From positions 7,048,850 to 7,112,849 of the forward strand of contig CM034113.1 in NCBI GenBank assembly GCA_019914945.1: DNA of 64,000 bases, in the 5' to 3' direction. Below the pieces are notes generated by a model. The model did no database searches. It was given only the letters and a program-made list of their open reading frames with translations, and was not told the DNA's origin. This document shows, piece by piece, positions 26,636-40,135 of this stretch. Both the position numbers and the translations under genes were made by a program. The stretch's first letter is position 1. Each line of letters begins with the position of its first letter. This DNA is from Typha latifolia (lineage: Eukaryota > Streptophyta > Magnoliopsida > Poales > Typhaceae).

Positions 26636-28893
26636 CTACAACTTCGAATACAGTATAGGCGTAGACCATTTAAAGAACTTCCCGGTCGGTAGCTTGTCGA
26701 GAGGAAGCAATGCAAGCATGGCACCAACCTCTGCAGCCTCGTCTGCGGTCCGGGAACCCTGCCCACGAGTCATGGCTGTCCGAGTGAAGCCCGGGCAGAA
26801 GCAATTCACACTCAAGCCACGCCCTTCTTGTTGCTTTGCTAACCACCTTGAATAAGCATTGAGTGCAAGCTTTGACACAGCATAGTCAGTCCACACTTTT
26901 GGCCATCCTTCCTCTTTCCAGGTTCCATCTTTCACCTGACTAAGAAATTGTAACACCATCTGCTTGATCTTGTCTTCAGATAATTTCTCCTCGTCTTGAA
27001 GTAATTCTCTCAAAGCAGAATTCCTAACTTTCTGCAAGGAAGAAATATTAAATATATTAGCAACTAACTTTATTGAGTGCAACAAACTGATTGCAAAATA
27101 GAAGTCTCGTCCTTGTATGAAAAAAAAAGTGGTTGGAAGTAATCATCCTACAAAGTAGGTCAGCTTTCTAGCCATGTGGACTTTGTAAGCATACATGCCT
27201 GGGCATATTAGAAAATTATCATGTTCTCCACCTAGTGCAATAGTGATGCATGGTAATTCGCTTAAGGAAAAAATAGCACCGAACTTGTTTTGATCTTGGG
27301 TATGTCTAGAAAATTATAATGTCCTCCACCTAATTCAATAGTGATGAATGGTGATTCGCTTAAGCAAAAAGCCACAATGAGCTTGTTTTGATCTTTAGTA
27401 TTGAAACAAAATGTTAATAGTGACATACAATCATTTAAAGTTCTCCCTTGTGTTCTTATCATTCCAATGGGCGACGATAGAAAGCAATAGGATATTTACC
27501 TATTAGTCTGTTCACATGGTATCAAAGTCCTAGGTCATTAAAAGAAATGTTGCCTACTATATTTGAAATCCATGTCTTCATGCTATAACTCCACAGATTG
27601 GAAGTTAAATGAGCTCTGATACCATATAAAACAGACTGCTTTTCATATGCGTAAGTAAGCTGTAAATTTGACATGTTACATATCTACTGAGTAAATTATT
27701 CTTGCACTTGATCTTCTTTTCTAGAAAGAGGCTTGCTTACATTGAGAAGGCCAAGCTGAGAGCTGACGTTGAGTATCCTGCTCGTCGCCGTCGATCGTCG
27801 AAACAAGGGCAGGAGGGCTTCAATCAGTAATTTGGGTCCAAAGAAGTTAGTCTGGATCACAGTTTCAGCATGGTCTACTGAGTTGCTATCTATCTCATTG
27901 AAGGAGACTGCAGCATTGTTTACCTGCAAGCATAACAGTTAAGACTTACGAGTATTTTAGATCCTACATGACCATGGCTAATATTTGACTGCCAGATTTG
28001 GTGGTGTATATACTTACCACAAGGAGTTGATTATTTTGTTGAATTAATTTTCTGATATACAGGAACAATCTTCTATAGAGCTAGGAAGGAGGGGGGAGTT
28101 CGACCTTTTGTTTTCCTTCTATCTAAAACAACCTCTATAATCATCTAACTTCAGACTTCAGATATTCTATTGTTTACAGAGTCATACTTCTCTAATAAAC
28201 GTTTTTTTTCTTCTTATTTTAATCTTAGTCTTCTGAGCTCTGCAAACTGATTGTTCTCCCTTTAACCAATTCTAAGCTAAGGTATTTTAGTAGCAGTTGG
28301 TTTAGTAGACAGAATTGATCTAAATAACCCACAAAATAGAGGGGTTTACATTAGATTCTGTCTAGAAAACAATAACTTTTCTGACTAAATTGCAGGTCTA
28401 GATCCTCTACATCTAACATTTACAGGAGCAGAGAACAGAGGAAGGTCAAGCTAAGCAAACTCACAAGAATATCCAACCCTCCAAACTCCTTGCGCAGCCA
28501 AGAGACAAAGACGGCGATCGAAGGCGGATCGGAGATGTCCAACCGGCAAAACGCAACACTGAGGCCTTCCCTTCTAAGCAACTCAACTGCTTCCATCCCC
28601 TTCCTGCCATCCCTTGCAGTGAGCACCACCGTGAGCCCGAGCTCCGCTAACCGCCTCACGAGGGCGAATCCGATCCCTTTGTTCGCCCCCGTTACGACCG
28701 CCACCGTCTCCTTGGACCACCACGGCCTGCGAAAACGCAATCCAAGGCATATCAAGGATTCAATCTCGTAAATCAATTGCTCCACGTTGAAAGACTATAT
28801 ATATATATATACATATCACATGCATGGTTGGTATCTTTACATGCTACGTGAACAGGAGTGCTTCTTAGTGGCCATGCAATCCATCCAATGCAT
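26636..28893 (-). CDS. Short-chain dehydrogenase/reductase, carbonyl reductase / (+)-neomenthol dehydrogenase type
   Basis: NADPH-dependent SDR of 297 residues from four exons: 28841-28893, 28465-28726, 27741-27923 and 26636-27031. Motifs: TGANKGIG for the dinucleotide (about 30-37), NNAA (107-110), catalytic Ser in NVSSQLG (about S160) and the YxxxK pair Y216/K220 in TDYAVSKLALN. The long insert before the active-site Tyr (KVRNSALRELLQDEEKLSED..) marks the monomeric menthone/salutaridine/carbonyl reductase group. Substrate cannot be told from sequence. The frame upstream of WWSKETVAVV has no ATG, so a short first exon is needed: ending AT|GTAAAG and joined to a TTTTCGCAG acceptor, it supplies in-frame ATGs at 28893, 28884 and 28875. 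A TATA box lies about 60 bases upstream. The exact start is the least certain part. Confidence 0.9.
27201..27394. repeat. Two tandem copies of a ~97-bp unit in dehydrogenase intron 3
   Basis: The segment 27201-27297 is repeated at 27298-27394 with several substitutions. Both copies carry AGAAAATTAT, CCTCCACCTA-like and TTGTTTTGATCTT stretches. The unit has no coding potential. Confidence 0.75.
27503..27639. mobile_element. Foldback element with tRNA-Met primer-site-like arms, in dehydrogenase intron 3
   Basis: TTAGTCTGTTCACATGGTAT at 27503 is matched in inverted orientation by ACCATATAAAACAGACTGC at about 27621-27639, so the ~137-bp segment can fold into a hairpin. The arms carry GGTATCAAAG and, inverted, GGTATCAGAGC. 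The latter is the usual primer-binding sequence of plant LTR retrotransposons, complementary to initiator tRNA. It may be a MITE-like or retroelement-derived relic. Confidence 0.5.
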
Positions 28894-28952
28894 TGCCGAA
28901 ATTTGTTGTCGAATGTCGAACTTGGAAGAGGAAATGCGGTTGGTTTCTATAC

Positions 28953-28960
28953 ATTTATAG
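28953..28960 (-). promoter_or_regulatory. TATA box of the dehydrogenase gene
   Basis: CTATAAAT on the minus strand lies 60 bases upstream of the first in-frame ATG of the proposed first exon, which supports that exon as the true 5' end. A (GA)n run at 28979-29031 lies just upstream. Confidence 0.6.
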
Positions 28961-28975
28961 GGAGCTTAGAGAGAT

Positions 28976-28978
<3 letters not shown>

Positions 28979-29031
<53 letters not shown>
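28979..29031. repeat. (GA)n microsatellite
   Basis: About 26 uninterrupted GA units just upstream of the TATA box of the minus-strand dehydrogenase gene. Confidence 0.95.
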
Positions 29032-29034
<3 letters not shown>

Positions 29035-29352
29035 GGTGGTGGAGTTCCACTCTCCATTAATTAAAAGATTAAAGAATGAGGGAAGTGGGTCTTTCTTTAT
29101 TTACAACTAACAGTTTCAAATTAAATAAAGTTGGGGTTGTGTGCATTGAATTGGTCTTCTCTCAAAGAGGTGGACTTACGACTAGTGAATTGGTCAATCA
29201 GGGGGGGCTCTGAGGGAGTTTGTAAGCCAGAGAAAATTACAATTAATTTATATTATTTCCGGAAGGAGATCATCTTTCTTTCTTCTTTTTTTAAAAAAAA
29301 AATAAAAATAATATCAAATGACTGTTTATTCTCACTTCTTCCTATAGCCGCG

Positions 29353-29388
<36 letters not shown>

Positions 29389-31568
29389 CTCTCATATGCG
29401 CGTGTAAGTTATATACAATTCAACAAAGAATTTTATGTCGATCAAATTAGAGAAAAATTCAGTCATTTTTTTGATTCTGTCTGTGATGTTAAATGTCTGA
29501 GGTATTTTTTTATAGTTCAGGGAATCATTATATATCAAATAATAATTCAGATGGTTATTATGAAAAATAGCAATAATTTAGGAGATAAAAGGAAAATTAT
29601 CCTTTTATTTGTGTGAACAAAGTTGGTGTTCAATTAGTAAAAGTAAACAGGAGAATACTTTATTTGTAAAATAACCAAAATGTAGGGTAATATTTATAAT
29701 TTTCTCTTTAAAATTGGTGCATGATTGATCCACATTGGGGCCACTGTGGTGGTGGGTGTTTGTTTACTCAATATAGCAGGTGGGATTAGTCTATAAGATG
29801 AAAGATTAAATATGTGATTAAAAGTCTGTAGGTCTGGAAGAGGGGATGACTTTGGAATCTAAGGCATGTGATTTACGTGATTCTTGTGCAAGAATTAGTG
29901 CTTAATTATGGGCATTAATTAGAGAGGAAGTCATAAGCATAATTAAAATACTCTTTTGAATGCAAGAAAAAATTGGACCTCACTCAAATATTAGACCTTT
30001 TGGGAATTCCATCAGCTATAGCTAATCATATTTTAAACCAAGGTAAAAGTCTTCCATTTTATAAGAAATAATTGCAGTTCTTCTTCATTCAAATGTCATT
30101 TTAAAAATTTATTAGTTATATGCAAGAAAGATTATCTCACATCTTAAGCTTTTAGATTAACCGGTTATCTAATAATAATATAGTCATAAAGATAAAAAAT
30201 AAGATTTTCTTTGTAAAAAAATTTGCGCCGCTTGAGATTTATTGCAATAAGATAGAAATTTCTAGAGTTCAAAAAAATATTATTCTTTATTTTTTTTTAG
30301 TACAACTTAGAAATAGTTATTTATATCCAAATGTGAAACGTCTCTAGTATCAACCTAGCCTCCTCTTTTTTGTTTGTATACTAAATCAAAGCTATATTGC
30401 CATTAATTAAACTTCAAGTTGCAAACCCTAGGCTCTAGGTTTGGGCAACAAGTAATATTATCCTAAGTTGGTCGAAGGAGTGCTCATTTGGACACCGACT
30501 ACCTCCCTAAAGTCGAAGATTTATAATCATCTTATTACTACCTTTTTAATGACGGCTCCTTGACCTTTGTGGTCAATAAAATGTCAAGAAACTTATGTCA
30601 ATTTGTTCTGTTGTCACTAGTTCAAATCATGAAAATAACCCTTTCGGTAGATGCCTTTTTCAATATATAGTATTCTTTGCTCTGTAACTATCGAAATGGT
30701 AAAAATAAAAATTCATCTACTAAAAAAAAAGATTTAGTAAAAGTTCTAAATGAGACAAAATCTTCATGGGATCTTGATTCAAAGTAGTAAATAGTTCATG
30801 TCCTTACTAATCTTGGACATGAGGACCAACTTGTGGACCTAACCCTAGAAAGTTCTGTGTTTCTTGTCCTTCTTCTAATTTTTTTTTTTGGTCCTACCAC
30901 TGTTGTCTAGTTTAGAGGTGTGAATGGATGGAAATTAAACACATGCAAATTATCATGGATAGAGACCCACATCAATTTCATAATCCAATTGGGATCCTAG
31001 TTTTTAGGAATATATTTTATATAAAAAAAGAGTTTTGAATGTAAAATGATATACATATTAAGTTTTTTTTTTAAAAAAGAAAAAGATTAAAACATAAGTG
31101 GTGATATTCCCCCTAAAAGAAATCTAATATAATTATCTAGGTGAGGTATAGATCCAACATCATAGTAGAAAACCAAAGTTAGCTAAAATAAAGTAGTTTA
31201 TTATGATTATAACATCCACTAGGGCATACATGTCCAACATTATTTGAGTGATTGATACCTTCAGCTTGGAGTTCTAGTGCTTCTGGACCTTAAAAAGTTG
31301 AATCATTTGTTAAAACATGCTCATGTGTTACATGATCAAGAATAAATTGTTTTTTTAAGAAAGTGGCTAATTCCAACACTTAGAGAGAGAGAGAGGAAGA
31401 TGGTAAAATATGGGCAATTATGAAGTTATATCCTTGTATAATTATAGGCTATGACTTTCATCACTTCTCAATGTTTGGTAGGAAAACAAGAATCTCTCGG
31501 ATAGTTGTAATAATGTATAATAACTAGTGTTTGAGTTAGAATAAGAAGTTATCACCATCAGATTGATG
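29032..31568. other. Gene-poor AT-rich region
   Basis: No gene recognised. There is a (TA)n run at 29354-29384, and the rest is AT-rich single-copy-looking DNA with short meaningless open frames. Confidence 0.5.
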
Positions 31569-31658
31569 GATAACCCAAAAATTAGGTCATAACTTGCTTG
31601 ACTCTATGACTCCGATAACCCAAAAATTAGGTCATAACTTGCTTGACTCTATGACTCC
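31569..31658. repeat. Perfect 45-bp tandem duplication
   Basis: 31569-31613 is repeated exactly at 31614-31658, starting GATAACCCAAAAATTAGGTC. The lack of differences indicates a recent event. Confidence 0.95.
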
Positions 31659-31682
31659 GATAGTAATTTCCATCCTCTCTTA

Positions 31683-32039
31683 CACTCTGTTTGAATAGAA
31701 AGAATATGAGAGAAAGGAAGAGAGGAAAAAAAAAACAGAGAGGAGAAGAGAATAGAAAATAACTCTTATCTCATTTTTTTTAATATAACTAAAATAATAA
31801 AAGAGAAAAATAAATTTACTCTATTTGGTTTAAGAAAATAAAAGAATAGAAAAGAATATGTTTACCATTATACTCTTTATCTAATCTATAAACTAGCACA
31901 AAGAAGTGACAGCTAAAGGCTATTTTTTCTTTTATTTTTGCTCCATTTTCTTCTAAAAATTCAATACAAATATGAGAAAATTATTTTCTCCCTAACTTTC
32001 TCATCTCTTCTCTCCCATTCTCTCTATACAAACAGGGTG
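31683..32039. mobile_element. Tourist-like MITE with TTA target duplication
   Basis: A 357-bp AT-rich element flanked by TTA at 31680-31682 and 32040-32042. Its terminal inverted repeats start CACTCTGTTTGAATAGA on the left and, read inwards from the right, CACCCTGTTTGTATAGA; 27 of 32 positions match. The TTA duplication, the CACYCTGTTTG ends and the lack of coding capacity fit a PIF/Harbinger-derived Tourist-type MITE. Confidence 0.8.
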
Positions 32040-32042
32040 TTA

Positions 32043-32300
32043 ATAATTTTAGCTAAAGTAAATAGAGTATTATCCTATTCTAGAAGAAGAAAAAATAAGA
32101 AGGAATTTTAGGATTATTAGTAGATAAATACACAGTTCGAACGAAACAAAATATTCTCTTTTATGTTATCGATTCAAACAGTGTTAGTGTTAACCTAATT
32201 TAAAATATATTATGCAAATAATTTGTAAAATGCAACATGCAATGTGTAATTATTATGATGCAGGGTGTAAATTACAAATATGTAGAAAAAAGTCGAGCGT

Positions 32301-32331
<31 letters not shown>

Positions 32332-33057
32332 CTTATTTGTTAATATGTGATTAACTAATAACATAGAGCATTTGCAATAAAGCTCTTTAGTTTTAAAAAT
32401 AATAAAATTGGTCATTATGCTCATTTTTCATGAGAATTATATGCACTTTATTATAAAAGATGTGCATCTAATGTTAAAAAAAAAAGGCACATTTAGTTTT
32501 AGTGCAAATATCCCGAATAACACTTCACAATTTTCTAACAAACGAGATAGGCATAAAAAGCATCAATTATGTTATATTTTTCTTCTTGTAAACATATTAA
32601 TAAATGTGATATGTGACTATCGATTAAATGTTACTTTGAATATTTTGATATTAGAGAAAAATATATATTTACCCCTTCATAAAGTTATAGTTGGACTAAA
32701 TTTTGAAGTGTCTCTCTAAATTTTATTTGTATTATTTAACTCCTATGTAGTTCTAATATTTATGTATCATTAGTTTTTTTAATCCAAAACTAAAATAATT
32801 TCTTTATCAAAGCTGTTTGAGCTATAAATATTATGAAAATTTGCCTATGACACCCGGCCTTATAACAAAATTATGGTTTGCATTATATATTTTTACTATT
32901 TGTAAATCGAGCCATATTATTTAGCGAATGTATGTAGAAAACATAACTATTAGATTTGTTAGCTAAACTTAACGAAACCTCTATGTTAAATTATCTATAC
33001 TAGAAAGATTATGAAAATACACTCAGCTAAAATTATACTTACCCAACATATATTCAA
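32043..33057. other. AT-rich region
   Basis: A (TA)n run lies at 32303-32331. A 103-codon open frame at 32408-32719 is AT-driven and has no family resemblance. Nothing else was recognised. Confidence 0.45.
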
Positions 33058-33500
33058 CTCAACTCAACTAAATCCAATCTAATCTAACCTAACCCAACCT
33101 AATCCAATTTAGGGTGTAAACGAGCCGAGTTGGACCCAACAGGGCTCGACTTGCTAGTCATGGGTTGATTGAGCTTGGTATAATTTTATGGGCATAAATA
33201 GAGAAAAAAATAACAGACTTTGAAAGTTTGAAGTGAAGCTTGCAACAAACTTATAATGATAATTAAAAAATAAATCATTGATCACTTACCTGCAAGTAAT
33301 AAATAAAAATACTCCTACAAAGATTACAAAACCATTAAATCAAAACCAACAAAAAGTTACCCCCACAAGAGTTACAAGCAAATGATCGCTCAGAAATTAT
33401 TTCCATAAGGGTTACAACTACAAGCAATTAATTATTTAAAAATTATTCCCGCAAGGGTTACAAACAATTGATCATTTTAAAAATTTCTTACATGGATTAC
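33058..33500. repeat. Degenerate tandem repeats, likely transposon relic
   Basis: 33058-33110 is a degenerate run of AAYCTAAYCC-like units. TAGGGTGTAAACGAGCCGAG follows at about 33112 and resembles the ends of some plant hAT-type elements. From about 33290 to 33495 a ~60-bp unit containing CAAGRGTTACAA recurs about four times. Together these suggest a decayed element, but no complete boundaries or coding region can be defined. Confidence 0.4.
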
Positions 33501-33799
33501 AAAATAAGCAAGACTCTATTACACATTTACACTCCATGATTAGTAGTGCTATCTTCCTCTACAAGTAATTGGAAAAAGTTAGTCAAAGAAAATAATTAAT
33601 ACGAATATAACCTAATTAAGCATCTAGCCGCACAACCTAATTAAGCACCTAGACCAAATGATACTGTGTTCCTTAATTTGCCCTCTAATGAATAAGAACA
33701 AATCTAAATCTCTTATCTATGATTATCAACTGTAAGATCCGTATCTAACTAGAAATTTTTTTGTCGAGATAATCAACTGACCAACTTGCTAGATTATTA

Positions 33800-34320
33800 A
33801 CTAACTTTGGGCATTGGAGAATGAGATGGATTCAACGGTGAAGATGGAGATGGTTGCCATCATTGTCGCCTCGGCGGTGAAGGTGGAGATGGTTGTTGTT
33901 TGTGTTGCCTCGATGGTGAGGATGAGATTTTGGTGGAGATTGCAAAGGGTTGCCATCGATGCCTCAGTGGTGAAGATGTAAATGGTCGCCGTTGGTGATC
34001 AGTGGTGAGTAATGAGTTGGTGACCTGTGAAGATGAGTTTCTGTAGAGACTGGAGACTAGAGAGGGTCGCTGTCGATGCCTCGATGGTGAAAATAGGGAT
34101 GGTCAGCGTTGGTGACTGGTGGTGAGTGGTGAGTTGGTGACCGGGGAAACTAGGGTTTCAGTAGAGACTAGAGACTAGAGGGGATTGATGTTAGTGCCTT
34201 AGTGGTAAAGATTGAGATGGTTGTTGTCAGTGATTGGTGGTGAATTGGTGACCGATGAGGTGGTGAAGATGGGGTTCCGATGGAGACTAGTGAGAGTTTA
34301 GGGTTGGGAAAGGTTTGGAA
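33800..34320. repeat. Degenerate GGTGA-rich tandem repeat region
   Basis: Motifs such as GGTGAAGATGGAGATGGTTG, GATGCCTCGATGGTGA and TGGTGAGTTGGTGACC recur four or five times at roughly 120-160 bp spacing. No long open frame runs through them on either strand. The region looks like an old minisatellite, possibly part of the surrounding transposon relic. Confidence 0.5.
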
Positions 34321-34779
34321 TCCAACACCGATGGGAATGGGTAATGGGTTTAGGGAGAAGCTAAGGGTTTTTAATTTTTTTTTGTAGAAATCATATCAAC
34401 AGTCAAATCTAAAATCCAACGGTGCAAATTTTTCTAAATATTAAAATTAAAGAAGCATAAGATGAAAACTTTCAAAAAAGAATTATGAGTTTTTACATAA
34501 TTGTCACTAAAAGCTTTTAAAGTATTTATATTTTTTAAATATCATAATTATAACTAAAATACTTCTGCTCTTTCAAATTATCATTATGGTTAGTTTTCAT
34601 CAAAATATTTCAAATAATTTAATATTAAATTTAATAAACATCTATACATAACTAAATGCTTTTTATTAATTTAAAATTTAAAATACTTATCAACAACTTG
34701 TATCTCCCATATTTAAAAAAATATTTTCATTGTACTGTGACAGTGGGGGTAAATATTGATAGATTTTAGACATGATTAT

Positions 34780-35235
34780 CGGGTGGGCCGAGCTTTTTGG
34801 GTTAATCGGGCTTAAATATTTGTTCACAGCCCGACCCACCAATCACTCGGGTCGGACCGGGCTAGAATAATCTAGCCCGTTGCTGCCCGTCGGCCCGTGA
34901 GAGATCGGGCTAGCCGGTCGGGCCGGGCTGGCCCAACCCACCAATCATTCAGCCCAACCCACATTTTAGCTATTTTTAAAATTTTTCTTTACTATTAGCT
35001 TATTTTTTAAAAAATATTTATATTCCTCCATTTAAAAAAAATAATAATAAATTAAAAAATTTAAATGAGTGCTTAAAAAATATATATATAACGGTACAAT
35101 ATCAAAATTTTAGTTAGTTTTTAGTGTATCTGTAGCAGAACGGGCGAGCTTAGTTGCGAGCCAAATGGGCAGGTTTTTGGGCCGGGTTAGGCGGGCCCGT
35201 GCCGCCCACGGGTAGTTCGAGCTCGGGCTGGGCCG
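34780..35235. repeat. GGGCC/CCCGG-rich repeat clusters, possible hAT-type element
   Basis: Two GC-rich clusters (34780-34970 and 35135-35235) made of GGGCCGGGCT, GGCCCGT and CAGCCCGACCCACCAATCA-type motifs in both orientations flank an AT-rich core. Subterminal repeats of this kind are known from non-autonomous plant hAT-like elements. No clean terminal inverted repeat or target duplication was identified. Confidence 0.4.
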
Positions 35236-35336
35236 GAGGTGATTTGTAAAATTCCAAGGAAGGGTGCCAGATGATGTATTATCTTGATCCGAACCGTCCG
35301 ATGACTTTAAGAAACGCTGACCGTCGATGTCGTCTT

Positions 35337-35349
35337 TAGGGTTTATAAA
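35337..35349 (+). promoter_or_regulatory. Telo-box and TATA-like element of the RPL5 gene
   Basis: TAGGGTTT (35337-35344) overlaps TTTATAAA (35342-35349), 84-96 bases before the RPL5 ATG. Telo-boxes are a standard feature of plant ribosomal-protein promoters and give growth-linked coordinated expression. Confidence 0.7.
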
Positions 35350-35432
35350 CAGAGACCAGCAGCAGCCGTAAAACCTCTCTGCCTTCCCCTTCTCCGCTGT
35401 TCCTCGAGATCGATCTCGGTCGAAGGTGCGAG

Positions 35433-38461
<3,029 letters not shown>

Positions 38462-39758
38462 GAAGCTGCAACTAGCATAAAGAGATCAGGCTGTATTAAG
38501 CTCTATCCTCTTAAACCCGCAGATTCCTGGGTATTGCTGTTAGGCACATTCTATCCTAATGTTATAAAGAATTACTGGACCTTATCCTGGAGTATGTCTA
38601 AGTTGCAAGTTTTGTTCTCAAGACGATTAGGATTTTGCTTGTTTGTGAATTGTTAAAACTCAAATTGGCTTTTTGTCCTCTATTCTGGTCATATTACTTC
38701 TTATGATGAGTAATTATATTTTCAGATTTTGGTGAAATGCCCACCTGCTTTATGTGAAACTTGTTTACAAAGTAGGAAATTTTCATGACTCAGTAAGTGT
38801 TACCGGCGTTACTACGAAGTTTAATTGACCTGAAAATTTTAAATTGAAAACCAATTCTTGGACTTGGGTGATGAGCTAGAGTCCAATTTCTAGATTATTC
38901 TCATCAACCTCTTTTAGCTATTTTAATATAAAATACATTTGAGCATCATTGCATTGAAGATTTTCATAGTGGCATCAGTAGTTTATTCATCGTGTACCTT
39001 AGCATCTCGTGTGGATTTCGTTTTTAATTATTTTTAAGATTAAGAAAGGAATTCTTGAATGTTCCTATCCAATCCATGTGTTTTTTATTTTTATTTTTAT
39101 TTTTATTTTTTGTGAGAAGTAATGGGCAACTAAAGGTAAGAATAAAGAGCTTCTTTCTTGCTCTTAAGAGTCCAACAACTCTAGAAAGAAATCCTGCCAG
39201 GGTCAATGCTCCTTTGCTAAATTTTTCTTTGTATGAAGTTTGAGAAGACCTTGACCTTGGATGGCAGGGAAAGTCTCCAAATGTTCAAAGATATACTTGA
39301 TCGGAGATGGAAGAAGTTGAGAAAGTCATAGTATTGTTTGACCCCAAGTAAGAGAGAGGGAGAGACGATGACTTTGATTTCTCTCAGCTCTCAGGACTGC
39401 TCCAAAGCGACGCCCTCTAAATTTTCAGTGCAATTGCGGTTGTAGCCATCTAGATTCGACTTTTTTTAGTCGATCGGCGATGATCATGGCGATATTGAGT
39501 GATCTCTCCTCCTTTCTCGCCACCGATACTTAGCATTAGCAACCAACTCGCCATCTCTCCGGTCTCCGACGACCGTCGTCACACCGACCACCAGCACCTC
39601 TTTGATATCTACTTAAATAAACGTTAATGAGAATAATATATCGAAGTGAATGGATAGACACGATTTTTTAGGGCGTTACCGGACAAATTATCCGCATTAT
39701 CCAATTCACTATCCATTATCCAATCCGCTTTCCTCTCCTACCACGGTGGCATGAGGAT

Positions 39759-39800
<42 letters not shown>

Positions 39801-40135
39801 CGAGAAATTACCAAACTACCCTCGTAGGGTTTTTGGCGGCCCCTTTTCTTTGGCTCTCTCCAGCTTATTCGAGAACGCATCCGATCTAAATCCGTAAGAA
39901 AACGATCTCTTATTCCCTTTAAAATTTCTCCCGTGCTGTGATTCGAGCGAACGAGCTCTTCCTCTCTACCATTTCCCGGGTCCGTTTAATTCCTTGGACA
40001 AGGAATCAAGAAAACCTAATATGGAAATGGAATTGTGAAGAATTTGGTTTCGTTTTTTCGCTCTTTCTTAGAAATTTGTCTCCTTTATAAGTCTAGTGAA
40101 TTGGCTCGTTGCTGGATTCAAGGGTTAATGTAGAT
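38462..40135. other. Intergenic region RPL5 to ELF9-type gene
   Basis: RPL5 3' UTR, then unremarkable DNA, an (ATA)n run at 39759-39799 and the presumed promoter/5' UTR of the next gene. TTAGGGCGTTACCGGACAAA and neighbouring repeats of ATTATCC (39670-39725) are noted without a function. No gene was recognised. Confidence 0.5.

Noticed and set aside
32408..32719. 103-codon AT-rich open frame
   Set aside because: The composition is that of the surrounding intergenic DNA and no motif is present.
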